DNA of 64,000 nt from Jaltomata sinuosa (GCA_003996215.1 QJPP01003126.1:1-64000), one strand, 5' to 3'; shown: positions 46,120 through 58,121, counted from the first letter of the stretch. Translations and numbers: made by a program. Notes: generated by a model from the letters alone, not told the origin.

Positions 46120-47590
46120 TTTGAATTATTCTTGAATTAGTTTTCAACTTTAGGTTGTTAAATAAAGTTCTCCAATTTGATAGTGAAGTTGGAAATTTTG
46201 AATTAGTTTATATTGTTGGGTTATAATCTTAAATTAGTTTTCAACTTTAGCTAGGTTGTTGAATTAGGTTCTTCAATTTGATAGTGGAGTTGAAAATTTT
46301 GAATTAGTTTATATTGTTGGATTATAATTTTGAATTAGTTTTCAACTTAGGTTGTTGAATTAAGTTCTTGAATTTGATAGTGAAGTTGGAAATTTATTAA
46401 TTAGTTTATGTTGTTGGGTTATAATCTTGAATTAGTTTTCAACTTTAGGTTGTTGAATTAGGTTCTTGGATTTGATAGTGAAGTTGGAAATTTTGAATTA
46501 GTTTATATTGTTGGGTTATAATCTTGAATTAGTTTTCAACTTAGGTTCTTGAATTTGATAGTGAAGTTGAAAATTTTGAATTAGTTTATATTGTTGGGTT
46601 GTAATCGTGAATTAGTTTTCAACTTATGTTGTTGAATTAGGTTCTTGAATTTGATAGTGAAGTTGAAAATTTTGAATTAGTTTATATTGTTGGGTTATAA
46701 TCTTGAATTAGTTTTCAACTTAGGTTCCTGAATTAGGTTCTTGAATTTGATAGTAAAGCTGGAAATTTTAAATTAGTTTATATTGTTGGGTTGTAATTTT
46801 GAGTTAGTTTTCAAATTTAGGTTGTTGAATTAGGTTCTTGAATTTGATAGTGAAGTTGGAAATTTTGAATTAGTTTATATTGTTGAGTTATAATTTTGAG
46901 TTAGTTTTTAACTTTAGGTTATTGAATTAGTTTCTTGAATTTGATAGTAAAGTTGAAATTTTTTAATTAGTTTATATTGTTGGGTTATAATCTTAAATTA
47001 GTTTTCAACTTTAGGTTGTTGAATTAGGTTCTTAAATTTGATAGTGAAATTAGAAATTTTGAATTAGTTTACATTGTTGGGTTATAATCTTGAATCAGTT
47101 TTCAACTTAGGTTGTTGAATTAGGTTCTTGAATTTGATAGTGAAGCTGAAAATTTTGAATTAGTTTATATTGTTGGGTTATAATCTTGAATTAGTTTTCA
47201 ACTTAGGTTGTTGAATTAAGTTCTTGAATTTGATAGTGAAGTTGGAAATTTTGAATTAGTTTATATTGTTGTGTTATAATCTTTAATTAGTTTTCAACTT
47301 AGATTGTTGAATTAGGTTTTTGAATTTGATAATGAATTTGGAAATTTTGAATTAGTTGATTTTGTTGGGTTATAATCTTGAATTAGTTTTCAACTTTAGG
47401 TTCTTCAATTTGATAGTGAAGTTGGAAATTTTGAATTAGTTTATATATATTATTAGGTTATAATCTTGAATTAGTTTTCAACTTTAGGTTGTTGAATTAG
47501 GTTCTTGAATTTGATAGTGAAGTTGAAAATTTTGAATTAGTTTATATTATTGAGTTATAATCTTGAATTAGTTTTCAACTTTAGTTTATG
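46120..47590 (+). repeat. Minisatellite of about 96 bp, some 15 copies, in the CACTA intron (copy 2)
   Basis: Same unit as in copy 1; AATTTGATAGT-type words at about 46162, 46274, 46368, 46469, 46552, 46647, 46744, 46845, 46936, 47036, 47131, 47226, 47322, 47405 and 47508. Units near the ends align with copy 1, while inner units differ in spacing and variants. Confidence 0.9.
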
Positions 47591-47641
47591 TTATGAATGT
47601 CAATGAATCTAATTTATAATTGAATTATTATATTTTTGTAG

Positions 47642-50600
47642 ATGGATCATTTCTTATGGATGTATGATATGTATTATGAAAATGATGGTCCTATTAAACC
47701 TGAATTTTTTGAAGGAGTTAGAGGTTTTATCGAGCATGCAATGTAACTAGACAACTATCAAAGTCATGTTGTGATTAGGTGTCCTTGTAGTAAATTCTGG
47801 TGCCTAAAGTTTATTAATCCAGATACAGTTATGGTTCATCTCTATCGTAGTGGATTTAAGAGTAGATATTTTTTGTGGGTTGATCATGGTGAGAAAGTTG
47901 GGTTGAATGGTATATTTTATAATTCGTTCCCTATGAATGAATATAATAGGGTTGAACATGATAGGTCTCAAGATGATAGGGTTGAACACGATAGGATGCA
48001 TGAAATTGTTAATGATTCTTTCGGGGTTCAAGATGGGATAGAACCCGAACAGTATTTAAAAGAAGAAGCTCCTAATGAAGAAGCAAAATGCTTCTATAAA
48101 TAATTACAAGAGGGTAATCGTCCATTATGTGAAGGATATCCGCATTCTTCTTTGTCAATTGCACTTAGATTATTGAGTATCAAATCAGATTGGAGTACTT
48201 CTCAAACTCTTATGGACTCTGTAGTTGATCTTGTGGGGGAAGTAGCTAATAATCTAGAGTTGAATAACCTAAGAATTTTTATGAAGCAAATAAATTGGTT
48301 TCCAAGTTAGGATTGTCATATGGTAGAATTAGTTGTTGTGTAAATGGTTGCATATTGTTCTATAAGTATGATGATCATCTTTACAATTGTAAGTTTTGTG
48401 GACATGCTCGGTATAAGCGGACTCCCGGTGGAAAGATGGTTCCAATTAAGGCGATGCACTATCTACCTCTTATACCTAGGTTAAAGAGGTTGTACGCTTC
48501 AATTAGTTCTGCCCCACATATGAGATGGCACCATTAAAATAGAAGACCACCGAGTGTCTTGTCTAATCCATCAGATGGAGAAGCTTGGAAACATTTTGAT
48601 AGAACATATCCTAATTTTGCTAGAGAACCAAGAAATGTTAGATTGGGATTGTGTGCAGATGGTTTCACACCATTCTCTAATAATGTTGCACCTTATTCTT
48701 TCTGGCCTGTATTTCTTACTTCATATAATCTCCCTCCAGAAATATGTATGACAAGTCCCTACATATTTCTAAGTTGTATTATCCCGGGTCCCCGTAATCC
48801 AAAAAATTTGATTGATGTCTATCTGCAGCCATTGATAGATTAGCTAAAACAATTATGATTTTGACAGTGTAGTGACATATGATATATCAAGTAAGAAATT
48901 TTTTCTATGCGTGCTTCTTTAATGTGGACTATTAATGATTTTCCTTTATATAGGTTGTTTTCGAGTTGGATGACTGCTGGAAAGTTAGCTTGCCCGCATT
49001 GCATGGAAAATTCTAAAGCATTCACTTTAAAGCATGGCCGAAAAAATTACTGGTTTGATTGTCACCGTCAGTTCTTGCCAATGGAATGAGTTTATAAATA
49101 TGAAAAATGCATTCAGAAAGAATAAGGTTGAAAATGATCCACCACCTCCATCACTTTCAGGACATCAGATTTGGGAAAGAGTTAGTCAGTTGCCTAAAAT
49201 CATAAATTTAGGAGAGAGTTCTAGACTTCCTGGATATGGTGTTGAACATAATTGGACCAAACAAAGCATATTTTGGGAGTTACCGTATTGGAAGGATAAT
49301 CTTCTACGATATAATCTTGATGTGATGCACATTGAAAAAAATTATTTTGATAATTTGTTCAACACAGTAACGGATGTTAAGGGCAAGACAAAAGACAATC
49401 CAAAAGCTAGAATGGACTTAAAGGAATATTGTAGGAGAAAGGAGTTGTGGTTGCAGGAAATGAGAAATGGTAAAGTGGTTAATCCCAAGGCATGTTTTTC
49501 ATTCACATTGAATGAGAAACGAGAAATTTGTGAGTGGCTAAAGAATTTGAGAATGCCCGAGGGTTATGCTTCAAATTTGGGAAAGAGGATAGATATGGAT
49601 GAAGGAAAATTGATTGGTATGAAAAGCCATGATTATCATGCTTTCATGGAAACTCTGATTCCTATCGCATTTAGCCATCTACCCGACAAGATATGGAAAT
49701 CAATCACAGAAATAAGTCTATTCTTCAAAGATTTGTGTTCTAACACTTTATTTGAGAGTAGCTTGAAAGGATACAACAAAATATTCCTGTTATCACCACT
49801 AAGTTGGAGAAGATCTTTCCATGTGGCTTTTTTTATGTGATGGAGCATCTTCCAGTTCACCTTATAGAAGAGGCACGCCTTGGGGGCCCAGTTCAACAAG
49901 GTGGATATATACATTCGAGAGGTAATGTCCCTTTATAACTTTTGTTATTCTTTCTTAAACATATTACATTAATTAGCTAACATGCAATTATATAGGACAA
50001 TTGGCAAGTGCAAACAAACTATTAAGCAAAGGGGAAAGATGAAGGATAAATCTGTAAAGCTTATCTTGCAAGAGAAACTGCTCATTTTTGTTCTTACTAC
50101 ATCGGGAATGAAGTGTTATGTAAGAGAAATAGAGTCAATCGCAATGATGACGGTGATGGTGATCCTATGTTTGAACTAATTTCAATTTTTAATCAACCTG
50201 GGCGAGGATCTAAAAAATGTCAAAGGCAAGGTTTCACTAGTGTTGAAAAGCAATCAGCCGTGACACATATTTTGCTCAATTGTCCCAAAATTCAACCATA
50301 TCTTAAGTAAGTCTTGTTGAATTGTGTTATTGAATTACATAAATTTAAATACTAAGTGTTAATTAAAATAACGAAATATCTCAATATACTCTTAACAGTA
50401 AATTCTTAAGCATATGGGGTAATGATGCCATATATACAAACTTTTCTGATTGGCTAAAAAAATATGTAAGTGTGTAAAAGCTCATTTACTCATTTACGAT
50501 TAATATTGAATCAACATGTATGATATACTCATATACTAAAATTTAATTTGTAGGTTTTTTATGAACATAATATTGTCGAACATCCACAATTGGTGAGAGA

Positions 50601-51308
50601 TGTTGCACTTGGGCCTTAAAGTCAAATTCAGACGATGACTAAGTATTGTGTGAATGGCTTCAAGTTTTAAACTGTAGAAGTTTCTAAGTATAAGAAAACT
50701 AATAATAGCGGAGTGTGCATTCAAGGTGATGTCAACGGTAATGGACAAACTGTTGAATATTATGGTGTCATACAAGAGATAATTGAAGTTAGATATCCTG
50801 GTTGGCTGAAAAAAAGATAGTGCTATTTCAGTGCAAGTGGTTTGATCCTTTACATAGAGGTACTAAGGTGAATCAACAACATAATATAATTGAAGTAAAG
50901 CATACGAGACAATATGGTCTCTATGATCCTTTTATCATTGGACAAAATGTTAAGCAGGTGTATTATACTCCATATCCAATGTGTAGAGATAAGGTTGATT
51001 GGTGGGTGATCATAAAAACTAAGCCTGTGGGTAGGATTTAGATTGAGAATGTGTTAGATGTGGCGTACCAGAATGATGTCGTAGTTGTTCATCAAGCAGT
51101 GGTTGCTAAGTTGGAAAACAATCTAGAACATCCTCAACACATATTAGAAGAAGTTTCTGATGATGAGTTGATTGTCACCGCAAATCTTGAGGGACAAATA
51201 ACTGAGGAGGAAGAATGGGACAATGAATATGAAATAAGTAATGAGGAAGAATGGAAGACTGATGAAAATGAATCAAGTGAGGATGAAGATTGGGAGAATA
51301 TAGACTAG
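47642..51308 (+). pseudogene. CACTA transposase (TNP2-type) with C-terminal DUF4216-like part, copy 2
   Basis: ATG 47642 after an acceptor-like GTAG. Domains in order: transposase-associated (about 47770-47900), TNP2 (about 48420-49380, with CNFKFCGH-like cysteines, PYIFLSCIIPGP, CPHCMENSKAF, ELPYWKDNLLRYNLDVMHIE), DUF4218-like (49400-49880), an exon after an intron at about 49922-49995 with EVLCKRNRVNRND, and the DUF4216-like part (50750-51040: EYYGVIQEIIEVRYPG, VLFQCKWFDP, YDPFIIGQNVKQVYYTPYP, DWWVIIKTKP). It ends in a Glu/Asp-rich tail with stop at 51306-51308. Stops at 47744-47746 and about 48102, 48535 and 48841, and frameshifts near 48265, 49030 and 49770, make it inactive. Layout and length match plant CACTA transposases. 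Confidence 0.87.
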
Positions 51309-51884
51309 TATGTAAATTTCTTTATACTTATGATTATGATTTTAATTTCTTTAATACTTGTGATTATGATTTTCTTTAATATTTATAGACTAGTATGTAA
51401 ATTTCTTTATACTTATGATTATGATTTTAATTTTTTTAATACTTATGATTATGGTTTTCTTTAATATTTATAAAAAAATAATTATATTTTAATGTAAATT
51501 TGCATACAGATGTCATCAGGTGACGGCAGATTGCACAACTTATGCCTTGGCAGATTCTGAGAGACAACAAAAGGAGAAAGATAAAGATATATGCTAGACC
51601 GTCGAGCCTCTTAGATTGACTTTCTTTTAGTTTGCATTAGTTTTTTGACACTTTATTTATAATTTTGTACTTCTTTTATATTTTGAAACATTTTGTATGC
51701 CCTTTGGGTGGATCTTTTATGTATTTGATAAATGATTTACTTCATATTTAGTTTCTTATTGATGTTGTAGTCGCTTTATGAATGTTGTGGCAGCAACTAG
51801 TGCTAATTTGGGCTATATTTGAATTAGTTTTGTAAATGGCAGGTGGTGCATATTGAAATTGCAAATTTTTGCAGCTGAAAAAAA

Positions 51885-52171
51885 TGTAGAAAAGAGACGG
51901 ACAACATCACTTTTCTGGAAAAAAATTACCAGGAAAAGCAACGTTGTCCGTCACTTTGTTCTTCAAGTTCAAGAACAAAGAGACGGATTGCGTTGCTTTT
52001 TTATTTGCGATGCAGTCCGTCACTTTTAAAGCATGTTGTCCGTCACTTTTGGAAAAGCGACAGACCATTTTCCCACGGAAGTGATGTCGTCGCTTTTCCA
52101 TCGCTTTTGGCCAAAAAAGCGACGGCCAGTGTCCATTTTGGTCGTCTCTTCTTAGCCTTTTTTTAGTAGTG
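51885..52171 (+). repeat. CACTA 3' subterminal repeats and terminus
   Basis: Repeated words GACGGACAAC, TTGTCCGTCAC, AAAGCGACGG and CAGTCCGTCAC in both orientations (51890-52140), as expected for transposase-binding subterminal regions. The last bases GCCTTTTTTTAGTAGTG (52155-52171) are the inverted terminus. Confidence 0.85.
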
Positions 52172-52345
52172 ATTGTAGGTAGATTAGCTTACTTACTCTT
52201 GTTCTAATACCTGTTCATATTGTAGATACTTGTGGTTTATTGTTTGTTCATACTTACCTTGTGAGTTGTATTTCCAGCATGTTTATACTTAGTTGCCTTT
52301 CCTTCTTCCCTTTCTATTTGAGGTTACCGGTATACCATCATTCTT
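52172..52345 (+). repeat. A-type LTR, piece right of the CACTA transposon
   Basis: TGTAGGTAGA and GAGGTTACCGGTATACC match the reverse complement of LTR A at about 4165-4180 and 4024-4042. Together with 44513-45372 it shows that the transposon sits inside a plus-strand A-type LTR. Confidence 0.68.
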
Positions 52346-52477
52346 CTTAAACTCTCTGCCCCATTTTAGTTGTCGGATCAGTGCGAGGATAGTTTCAGAG
52401 GTTTTAGACCTTAATGAATTCAGCTCCGGTGTTGACTTTGCCAATTGAGGGTTAGGGCTTCTTAGTGTATTGTTATG
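52346..52477 (+). pseudogene. Gypsy element H: RNase H start, first segment
   Basis: Traces of the RT-RNase H junction (F.LSDQCEDSF at about 52365-52405, PVLTLPIEG-like words in shifted frames, then VYC at 52466-52474). Broken by frameshifts. The next codons of the domain resume at 54381 after the solo LTR. Confidence 0.7.
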
Positions 52478-54380
52478 TGTCACGCCCCGAGACTACCCCC
52501 TAGGCGTAACACGAGACCCATGACCAGAAGTGCCCCAAGTTAACCCTTGGCCATAGCATACTCAGATATTCATAAGAAAACATAGCGGAAAAATAAATAG
52601 AAAGCTAGGCAACCCAATCCATAAATGATAAAGTCAAGATGGAACATAATCCGAAAGAGAGACCCGAATACTATCTATGTCTGAAATACTCTAAACTATC
52701 ATAAAGTGTTGATGGGAAAACACCCCAGCTAACTCAAAAAATCAAAGAAAGAACATGAAAGTAACTAGCATAGCTAAGGTCCCCAAATAATGAGGACTCA
52801 CCAACTAAATCTGGACAACCGATAACGTCTAGCCATGAGCCGGAGAGAAGGAACATGAATCTGCATCATCAAGAGGATGCAGTGCAAGATATGCGTCAGT
52901 ACTATAGGATATACTGAATATATGAGATATGCATAAAAATGGTAAAAACATACTTGAAACATAATTAAAAACTGAGTTCATGCATAAAAGAGGTATCATA
53001 AGTAAATATCAAAAGTTTAACTTAAAGCATTAAATATAATAGCTTAATACTTAAAAACCTTCATACGGGAGTTTCTCTTAACCGACATAAATCATGTTGA
53101 GCTACATGGAATCCAGTGTCATACACCCACACCAAAAAAGGTTGTCCTAACTGGCCAAGGTTAGAATCTTATCTACTAGGATCTTGTCATAAGCCACGGA
53201 GGGCACCTACGGTGGCACATAGTTTTAGGACTAAAGGTACTCTCACCCTGTCCAACTCGGTGCTAAATACTACTCCCAAAATATATACATATAGCTCACA
53301 TATACTTGTGACATATCTAATGCCAAATCTTCTTGAAAAGCATAAGGGAATATCTAATACCATGCAATTCACATAGCTTAGGTAGACATATCTAGATGTC
53401 CAACCTTTAATAAAACATAAGGACATATCTAATCTCATGCAATTAATACTTCAAAATCCTTAAAACTTAGCATAGCCATAATTCAAAACATATTTTTCTT
53501 TCTAAATTCATAACTTGAAGAATTAGGCATGCACTTTCATAAATACATAAGGCTATGTTATCTAAACATGCCAATTTTAACTTGAAATCATTCAATTCAA
53601 TGGAATCATACTAGAAATCATCTTTAATGCATGGAATTTTGAAAACACTTATGGAATCCCTTATAAATCATGGGTAAGAGATGAGAAACCATGAATTGAT
53701 GATTTAAAACTGAACCCATAAGTTTTCCCCAAATTTGGTAAGAACCCTAATTTCACCATTTCATAAATCAAAGTAAAACATGGGGTTTTGGGCATAAGGG
53801 TGAAGGGAACTCCTTATTGAATACTCACATACCTTATTGAAGCTTGCTTGATCTAAGATGAAAATAAATGGAAACTTGAACTTGAAGCTTGAAGGAGTTC
53901 TTTTCCTCTTTTGGTAGATGAATGAGGAATAATTAAAGACTTAGGCTAAAAGGAGTAGAAACCCTACTAAAAGTGGCCAAAACGACATCACTTAAGAGTT
54001 GCAATCCATAAGTCGTAGGCTGAACCACGACTCATTGTTCCTGGCCCAAATGATCAACTGCAGAACATGTTCTACGAGTCCACAGGACGGACCGTAGAAT
54101 GAACTACAGTCTGTAGACCCATTCGTAGTTTTCAGGGGAAACAGCCAGTCCTCTGATCCGATTCCATGAGTTAACAGGATGGACCATAGAATGAACTACG
54201 GTCCGTAGACCCATTTGTGGTTCTCAGACCAGTGACTGATCTGTATAATTATAACCACGAGTTCATTCCATGGCTCGTGGTTTAAACCATGGCCTGTGGT
54301 TTGGACTCGTAGTTCCTGGAAATGCCAAAATTTGTAGATTTTTTATGTTTGAAAGCTGGATCAAGTTCCAGGGTGTTACA
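52478..54380 (-). repeat. Solo LTR of the B family, 1,903 bp
   Basis: Plus strand starts TGTCACGCCCCGAG and ends GGGTGTTACA, the reverse of LTR B. Flanks TTATG (52473-52477) and TGATG (54381-54385) fit a 5-bp target duplication with one change. No interior, so it probably arose by recombination between two LTRs. The CCACGA/CGTGG palindrome cluster is at 53995-54310. The ORF at 53116-53376 lies within the LTR and has no recognisable motif. Confidence 0.87.
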
Positions 54381-54442
54381 TGATGCTTCAGCGATTGGCT
54401 TTGGTTATGTGTTGATGAAACAGAGTCGTGTGATAGCATATG
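54381..54442 (+). pseudogene. Gypsy element H: RNase H, second segment
   Basis: Reads DASAIGFGYVLMKQSRVIAY without a stop, the strand with the first catalytic Asp of RNase H. Only 62 bases separate the solo LTR from element G. Confidence 0.82.
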
Positions 54443-55941
54443 TTATAAGTCAGTAATCTACCAACTTATTAAGCCTAAATCCATGAATTATTTTTATGTT
54501 TAAAATTGATTTAGAGGTTCGTATGGCCTTTATTGATGTCTATGCAGGTACTTTTGATAAATGATGCGAAACAAGGAAATGGACCCAAAAAGAGCTCAAA
54601 AGGAGTGAAGTGTGAAGTAGTTCGAAAAGCTGGAGATTCTGACCTGAGATGCGGCGGCTGTGAGACACACACAAGCTAAGGTACGAACCGCACCTCCTCC
54701 TTATGAAGCTGCAAAAGCCACTGAAGTATATGTCAAGGGGTGCAGTTACTTTGCAATGCGCACATCATAAGGTGCGAACCACACCACCTTCGCACAAAGC
54801 TCCCAAAGTCAGCTGAAGTCACTGGTCCAACTGAAGAGGGTGTGCGATGTGCACATCACGACGTTTAAACCGCACAACCCATCGCACACTACCTGAAGGG
54901 GTAATTTTGTCCTAAATTTTAGTGATGTTTTGGGAAGCTATAAAAGGCTCATTTAGGCTCATTTTTAAATATGATACTTCAGTCCTAAATATTTTAGAAA
55001 GCTTTTTGCCTCAAGAACAAGTTTTCCTCTCCAAAGAGAAGAGGGTTTGAATCCATTCTCTTGGTTAACCATTTGTGCACTCAAATTGAGCTTAGAACTT
55101 GAGATTTAGCTCTAACAAAGAGGATTTTGACTTACCCAGTTGGTATATCTCTCTCATTTGCTATGAGTGGCTAATTTCTCTTGTCTAGGGGTGTGTTGAT
55201 GATCGGTGCTTGACAAATGGGTGTGGGTGTTGTTATTTCATCTTTATAATTGCTTATTTGACATGGGTATAGTAGTTTCACCAAGTTTTAATCCTAAAAT
55301 GTGTGGCTTCAAAGATTAATTTTCATTACTGGACTGTGTGATTGCTTGAAAGAGGATTTCATGGTTTCAGATGTGAAATTACTAGTGGGAACTTGGGACT
55401 CCATCTAGATTTGAGGCTAGAAATAAATCTTATCGAAGGAATCACCCACTTAAGAGTCTAAGCTAGAGATAGTGTGATCTCCCTAAGCTTAGGTTGGTTG
55501 TTTGTTGATCAAACCGATGATGCACTAACCAAGATCATCGGATATATGGTTGTTGATCGAGAGATAACAATCCATACCCATGACCAATGCTACTTATGTC
55601 AATAAGCAAGAATAAATGTGAATTGATAATCACCCTAACCCATGATTAAATCCCCATCGGATACACATCCCTAGTCACCTACTCTATTTGATATACCCTC
55701 TTTCATTTATTTGCTCTTAATTGAATTGTGATTGTAGTGACAACATCCCAATTCCCCTAACCTTTTACTTTTCATGTTTAAGCACTTACTCTTATTTTGA
55801 ACTCAATTCGACACAATCTTAATTTAGCTAGATCCAAGTACCTTGGGTACGACCCTGACACTCGTTGGGAATTATAAATTTTATTTTGTTGCATAATCGT
55901 CGTGACCTCCAACTTGGGGAGGACAATTTGAGCGTTTATCA
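54443..55941 (+). repeat. 5' LTR of G
   Basis: Starts TTATAAGTCAG (TGATAAGTTGG in the 3' copy) and ends CGTTTATCA. A cluster of GTGCG/CGCAC words (54650-54895) comes just before the TATA box TATAAAAG (54939-54946). Confidence 0.9.
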
Positions 55942-55945
55942 AAAA

Positions 55946-55963
55946 TGGCGCCGTTGCCGGGGA
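55946..55963 (+). other. Primer-binding site of G (tRNA-Asp type)
   Basis: TGGCGCCGTTGCCGGGGA, identical to the site of E, four bases after the LTR end. Confidence 0.88.
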
Positions 55964-56068
55964 CTTGAGTTGTTAGATAATTTTGATTGTTGATTTGAAG
56001 TCACCTTGAGAGTACTTGCTTTTTTTACTTTTGTGTGTTATTTGTGTGGTGATTAAGCAGGCTAGCCT

Positions 56069-57399
56069 ATGAACAAGTTCGATGAAAACGAGAGCATTGA
56101 TGGCTTTATGGAGTCCGACAAAGCTGAGCCTATGATGCAAGGGGGTGTAGGTGCAATCCGCCTACCCCCCATGGTAGGAAATGCTATCTTTTATGTGACT
56201 AGCACCATGCTCCACTTAATCCAAATGAAAGGCCTATTTAGTAGAGCAGCATACGAAGATGTCAATCGGCATATTTGGAATTTTGTGGAGATTTTCCAAC
56301 CTTTCATTTTTCAACATATCTCCCAAGAGTCCATCCGACTACGCATATTCCCTTTTTCCTTGATGGGGCAAGCCACGACGTGGTTGGAAGAGTTGCCGGA
56401 TGACTCTATCACATCTTGGGCCGAGTTAGTTGAGGCATTTACATCGAGATTCTTTCCTCCATATCGAATGATGAAGCTAAGATATGAGATTACCAACTTT
56501 AGGCAGCTCCTGGAGGAGACTCTACATGAAATTTGGTTAAGGTTAAAAAAGAAGATTCTCTTATGTCCGAACCATGAGTTATTGAACAATGTATTGCTAC
56601 AAAACATTTATCAGTCGTTAAAGTCTCTAAATAAGTCAGTGGCTGACAACCTTGGAGGTGGCACCTTCATGGACTTAGAATTTCCCATTGCCTCAACTTT
56701 GTTAGAGCGAATGACAAAAACTAATCAAGCTTGGCATATGAGAAAAGCTGATGTACAAAACTTAAGGAGCACCCTCATCCATCTTGGTTAATGAAATGAG
56801 GAATAAGGATGAGGAGCGTGATGAGACAATGGCCAAAATGATGACACCAATTGATCTAATGTCCAAGCATGTGATGAAAGCTGGTGGTGCTAAGACAGTG
56901 AATGCAGTGAGCATACCGAAAATCAAAGCAAGTGATGATGAATTAATGAGAGTGGTTGATGGCAACTGTGCTTTATGTCAGCGGGTTCTCATCCTGTGTA
57001 TTATTGCCCGAGAGAGGAGAACCAAGGTTGGATTCGAGACAAAGAAAGAGATAGAAAGTGGCAGGATAGAGACAAGGATGGTGATCATTTCAATCACCAG
57101 AGTTTGAATCCCTATATTCCTCCGAACAAGGGGGACTCTCTCTACCAATCAAGCACAAGCAACCCAGGCCATTCCAAGTTGGAGGAAATATTGTCCTTGG
57201 TTCTTAAAAAGATGGACACCATAAATACGGGAGTGAGCAACCTAAAGAGTGGAGTCTCAAAACTTCACCAAACTGTGAGCTCCCACTCAGCCTCAATCAA
57301 GCATCTTGAGGCCCAAATGAACCATCTCTCAAGCCAAATGAACCGAGGATGAAAGGGACATTGCCTAGCGACACCATCACCAACCCAAAAATTGATTGA
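56069..57399 (+). pseudogene. gag of Athila-like element G
   Basis: ATG 56069 (MNKFDENESIDG). The gag domain covers about 56195-56740: MLHLIQMKGLFSR, DVNRHIWNFVEIF, RLRIFPFSLMGQATTWLEEL, SITSWAELVEAFTSRFFPP, LHEIWLRLKKK. Frameshifts near 56775 and 56965 separate a charged segment (MRNKDEERDETMAKM) and a tail with CALC (56968-56979), YYCPR, SKLEEILSLVLKKMD and a coiled-coil-like HQTVSSHSASIKHLEAQMNHLSSQ piece. After a stop at 57350-57352, another frame has GTLPSDTITNP and stops at 57397-57399. In E and F the protease follows this word; here the gene ends. Confidence 0.85.
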
Positions 57400-57411
57400 T
57401 TGAGGTAGTAT

Positions 57412-57510
57412 CGTCATGCCACGACGTTAAATCAAGCGCTTCTTGGGAGGCAATCCAAGTTTCTTTATTTTTTTTTTGGTTATCTTTTGATGTTTTTGGT
57501 GTATTTGTAG
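57412..57510 (+). promoter_or_regulatory. Conserved hairpin block and acceptor-like tract of G
   Basis: TCATGCC (57414-57420), AAATCAAGCGC, then hairpin CTTGGG (57442-57447) and TCCAAG (57454-57459) around AGGCAA, with one G-U pair. A T-rich stretch ends GTATTTGTAG (AG at 57509-57510). It matches the block of F closely and lies directly after the gag stop. Confidence 0.62.
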
Positions 57511-57900
57511 GGAATGCATGGATGGAAAAATGAACAAGGGTAAGCAGGGCAAAAATGGGTTGTGCGGCGTACTGTGCGGACCGCACAAGCAATTGTGCGT
57601 GTTGCATAGTGCATCGCATGCCAAAATATACTACCTACAGGAATTTGAAAATTTGGAGGCGATGTGCGCTAGGCCATGCGGACTGCACGAGCCCAAGTGT
57701 GCATCGCACCTCCATCACATGGCAAAGCAGACACCTGGGAAAACCAGGGATGAAAAAGAGGCGATGTGTGAAATGCCATGTGGTCTGCACCAAGGCTAGT
57801 ACGAATCACATATCGCGGTGCATGAAAGGTAAATTTGAATTTTAATTAACCTAACCCATTGACCGACCTGACCCAGAGATGACTCGACTAATTTTTCTTC
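57511..57900 (+). other. GTGCG/CGCAC palindrome-rich spacer in G
   Basis: Words such as GTGCGGACCGCAC (57575-57587), TGCATCGCATGC (57609-57620), GTGCGCTAGGCC and GTGCATCGCACC are scattered here. The open frames (for example 57518-57799 and 57555-57845) have composition driven by these words and no family motifs; I do not call a gene. Confidence 0.55.
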
Positions 57901-58121
57901 TTTTTTTCTTTTTAAACCCGCCTCGCTTCTCCTTCTTCCGCCATCTTTTCTCTCAAAATCCCAAAATTCTCTCCAAAAATCTTCTTCTCCTTTCTCTCAA
58001 CCATCTCTACCGCTACACCACCGTTGCGGCTGTCGTTCTCCTATAAGGTTTTCTTGGGTCACCATTGTTGATGTCCAAAAAGCTTCAATTTTTACTCCTC
58101 CCTTCGTAATCTTCACTTGTG
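57900..58121 (+). promoter_or_regulatory. Pyrimidine-rich leader exon of the downstream unit in G
   Basis: CT-rich sequence (57888-58010) like plant 5' leaders, with a possible TATA-like TTTTTAAA at about 57908-57915. It ends at CACTTGTG followed by GTAAGT. Promoter and start site are inferred only. Confidence 0.45.

Larger units (their letters stand above)
42957..50146 (+). repeat. Tandem duplication, copy 2 (7.2 kb)
   Basis: Collinear with 35736-42948. At its right end it continues without a break into the 3' half of the CACTA transposon, so this copy keeps the ancestral right junction while copy 1 keeps the ancestral left junction with the interior of F. Confidence 0.92.
45373..52171 (+). 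mobile_element. CACTA (En/Spm) transposon, copy 2, with intact 3' end
   Basis: Subterminal repeats at 45425-45530, leader with GCCGCC repeats (45560-45720), intron with minisatellite, transposase exons to 51308, an AT-rich spacer (51309-51880) with repeats of TTATGATTATGATTTT, dense subterminal repeats (51890-52140) and the terminus. Read from outside, the right end is CACTACTAAAAAAAGGC. The matching left terminus is missing, so the element cannot move by itself. Confidence 0.88.

Noticed and set aside
57518..57845. Cys/His-rich ORFs suggesting a zinc protein
   Set aside because: The residues follow from repeated TGCG/GCAC palindromes; two overlapping frames give equally odd proteins and neither has a known pattern.
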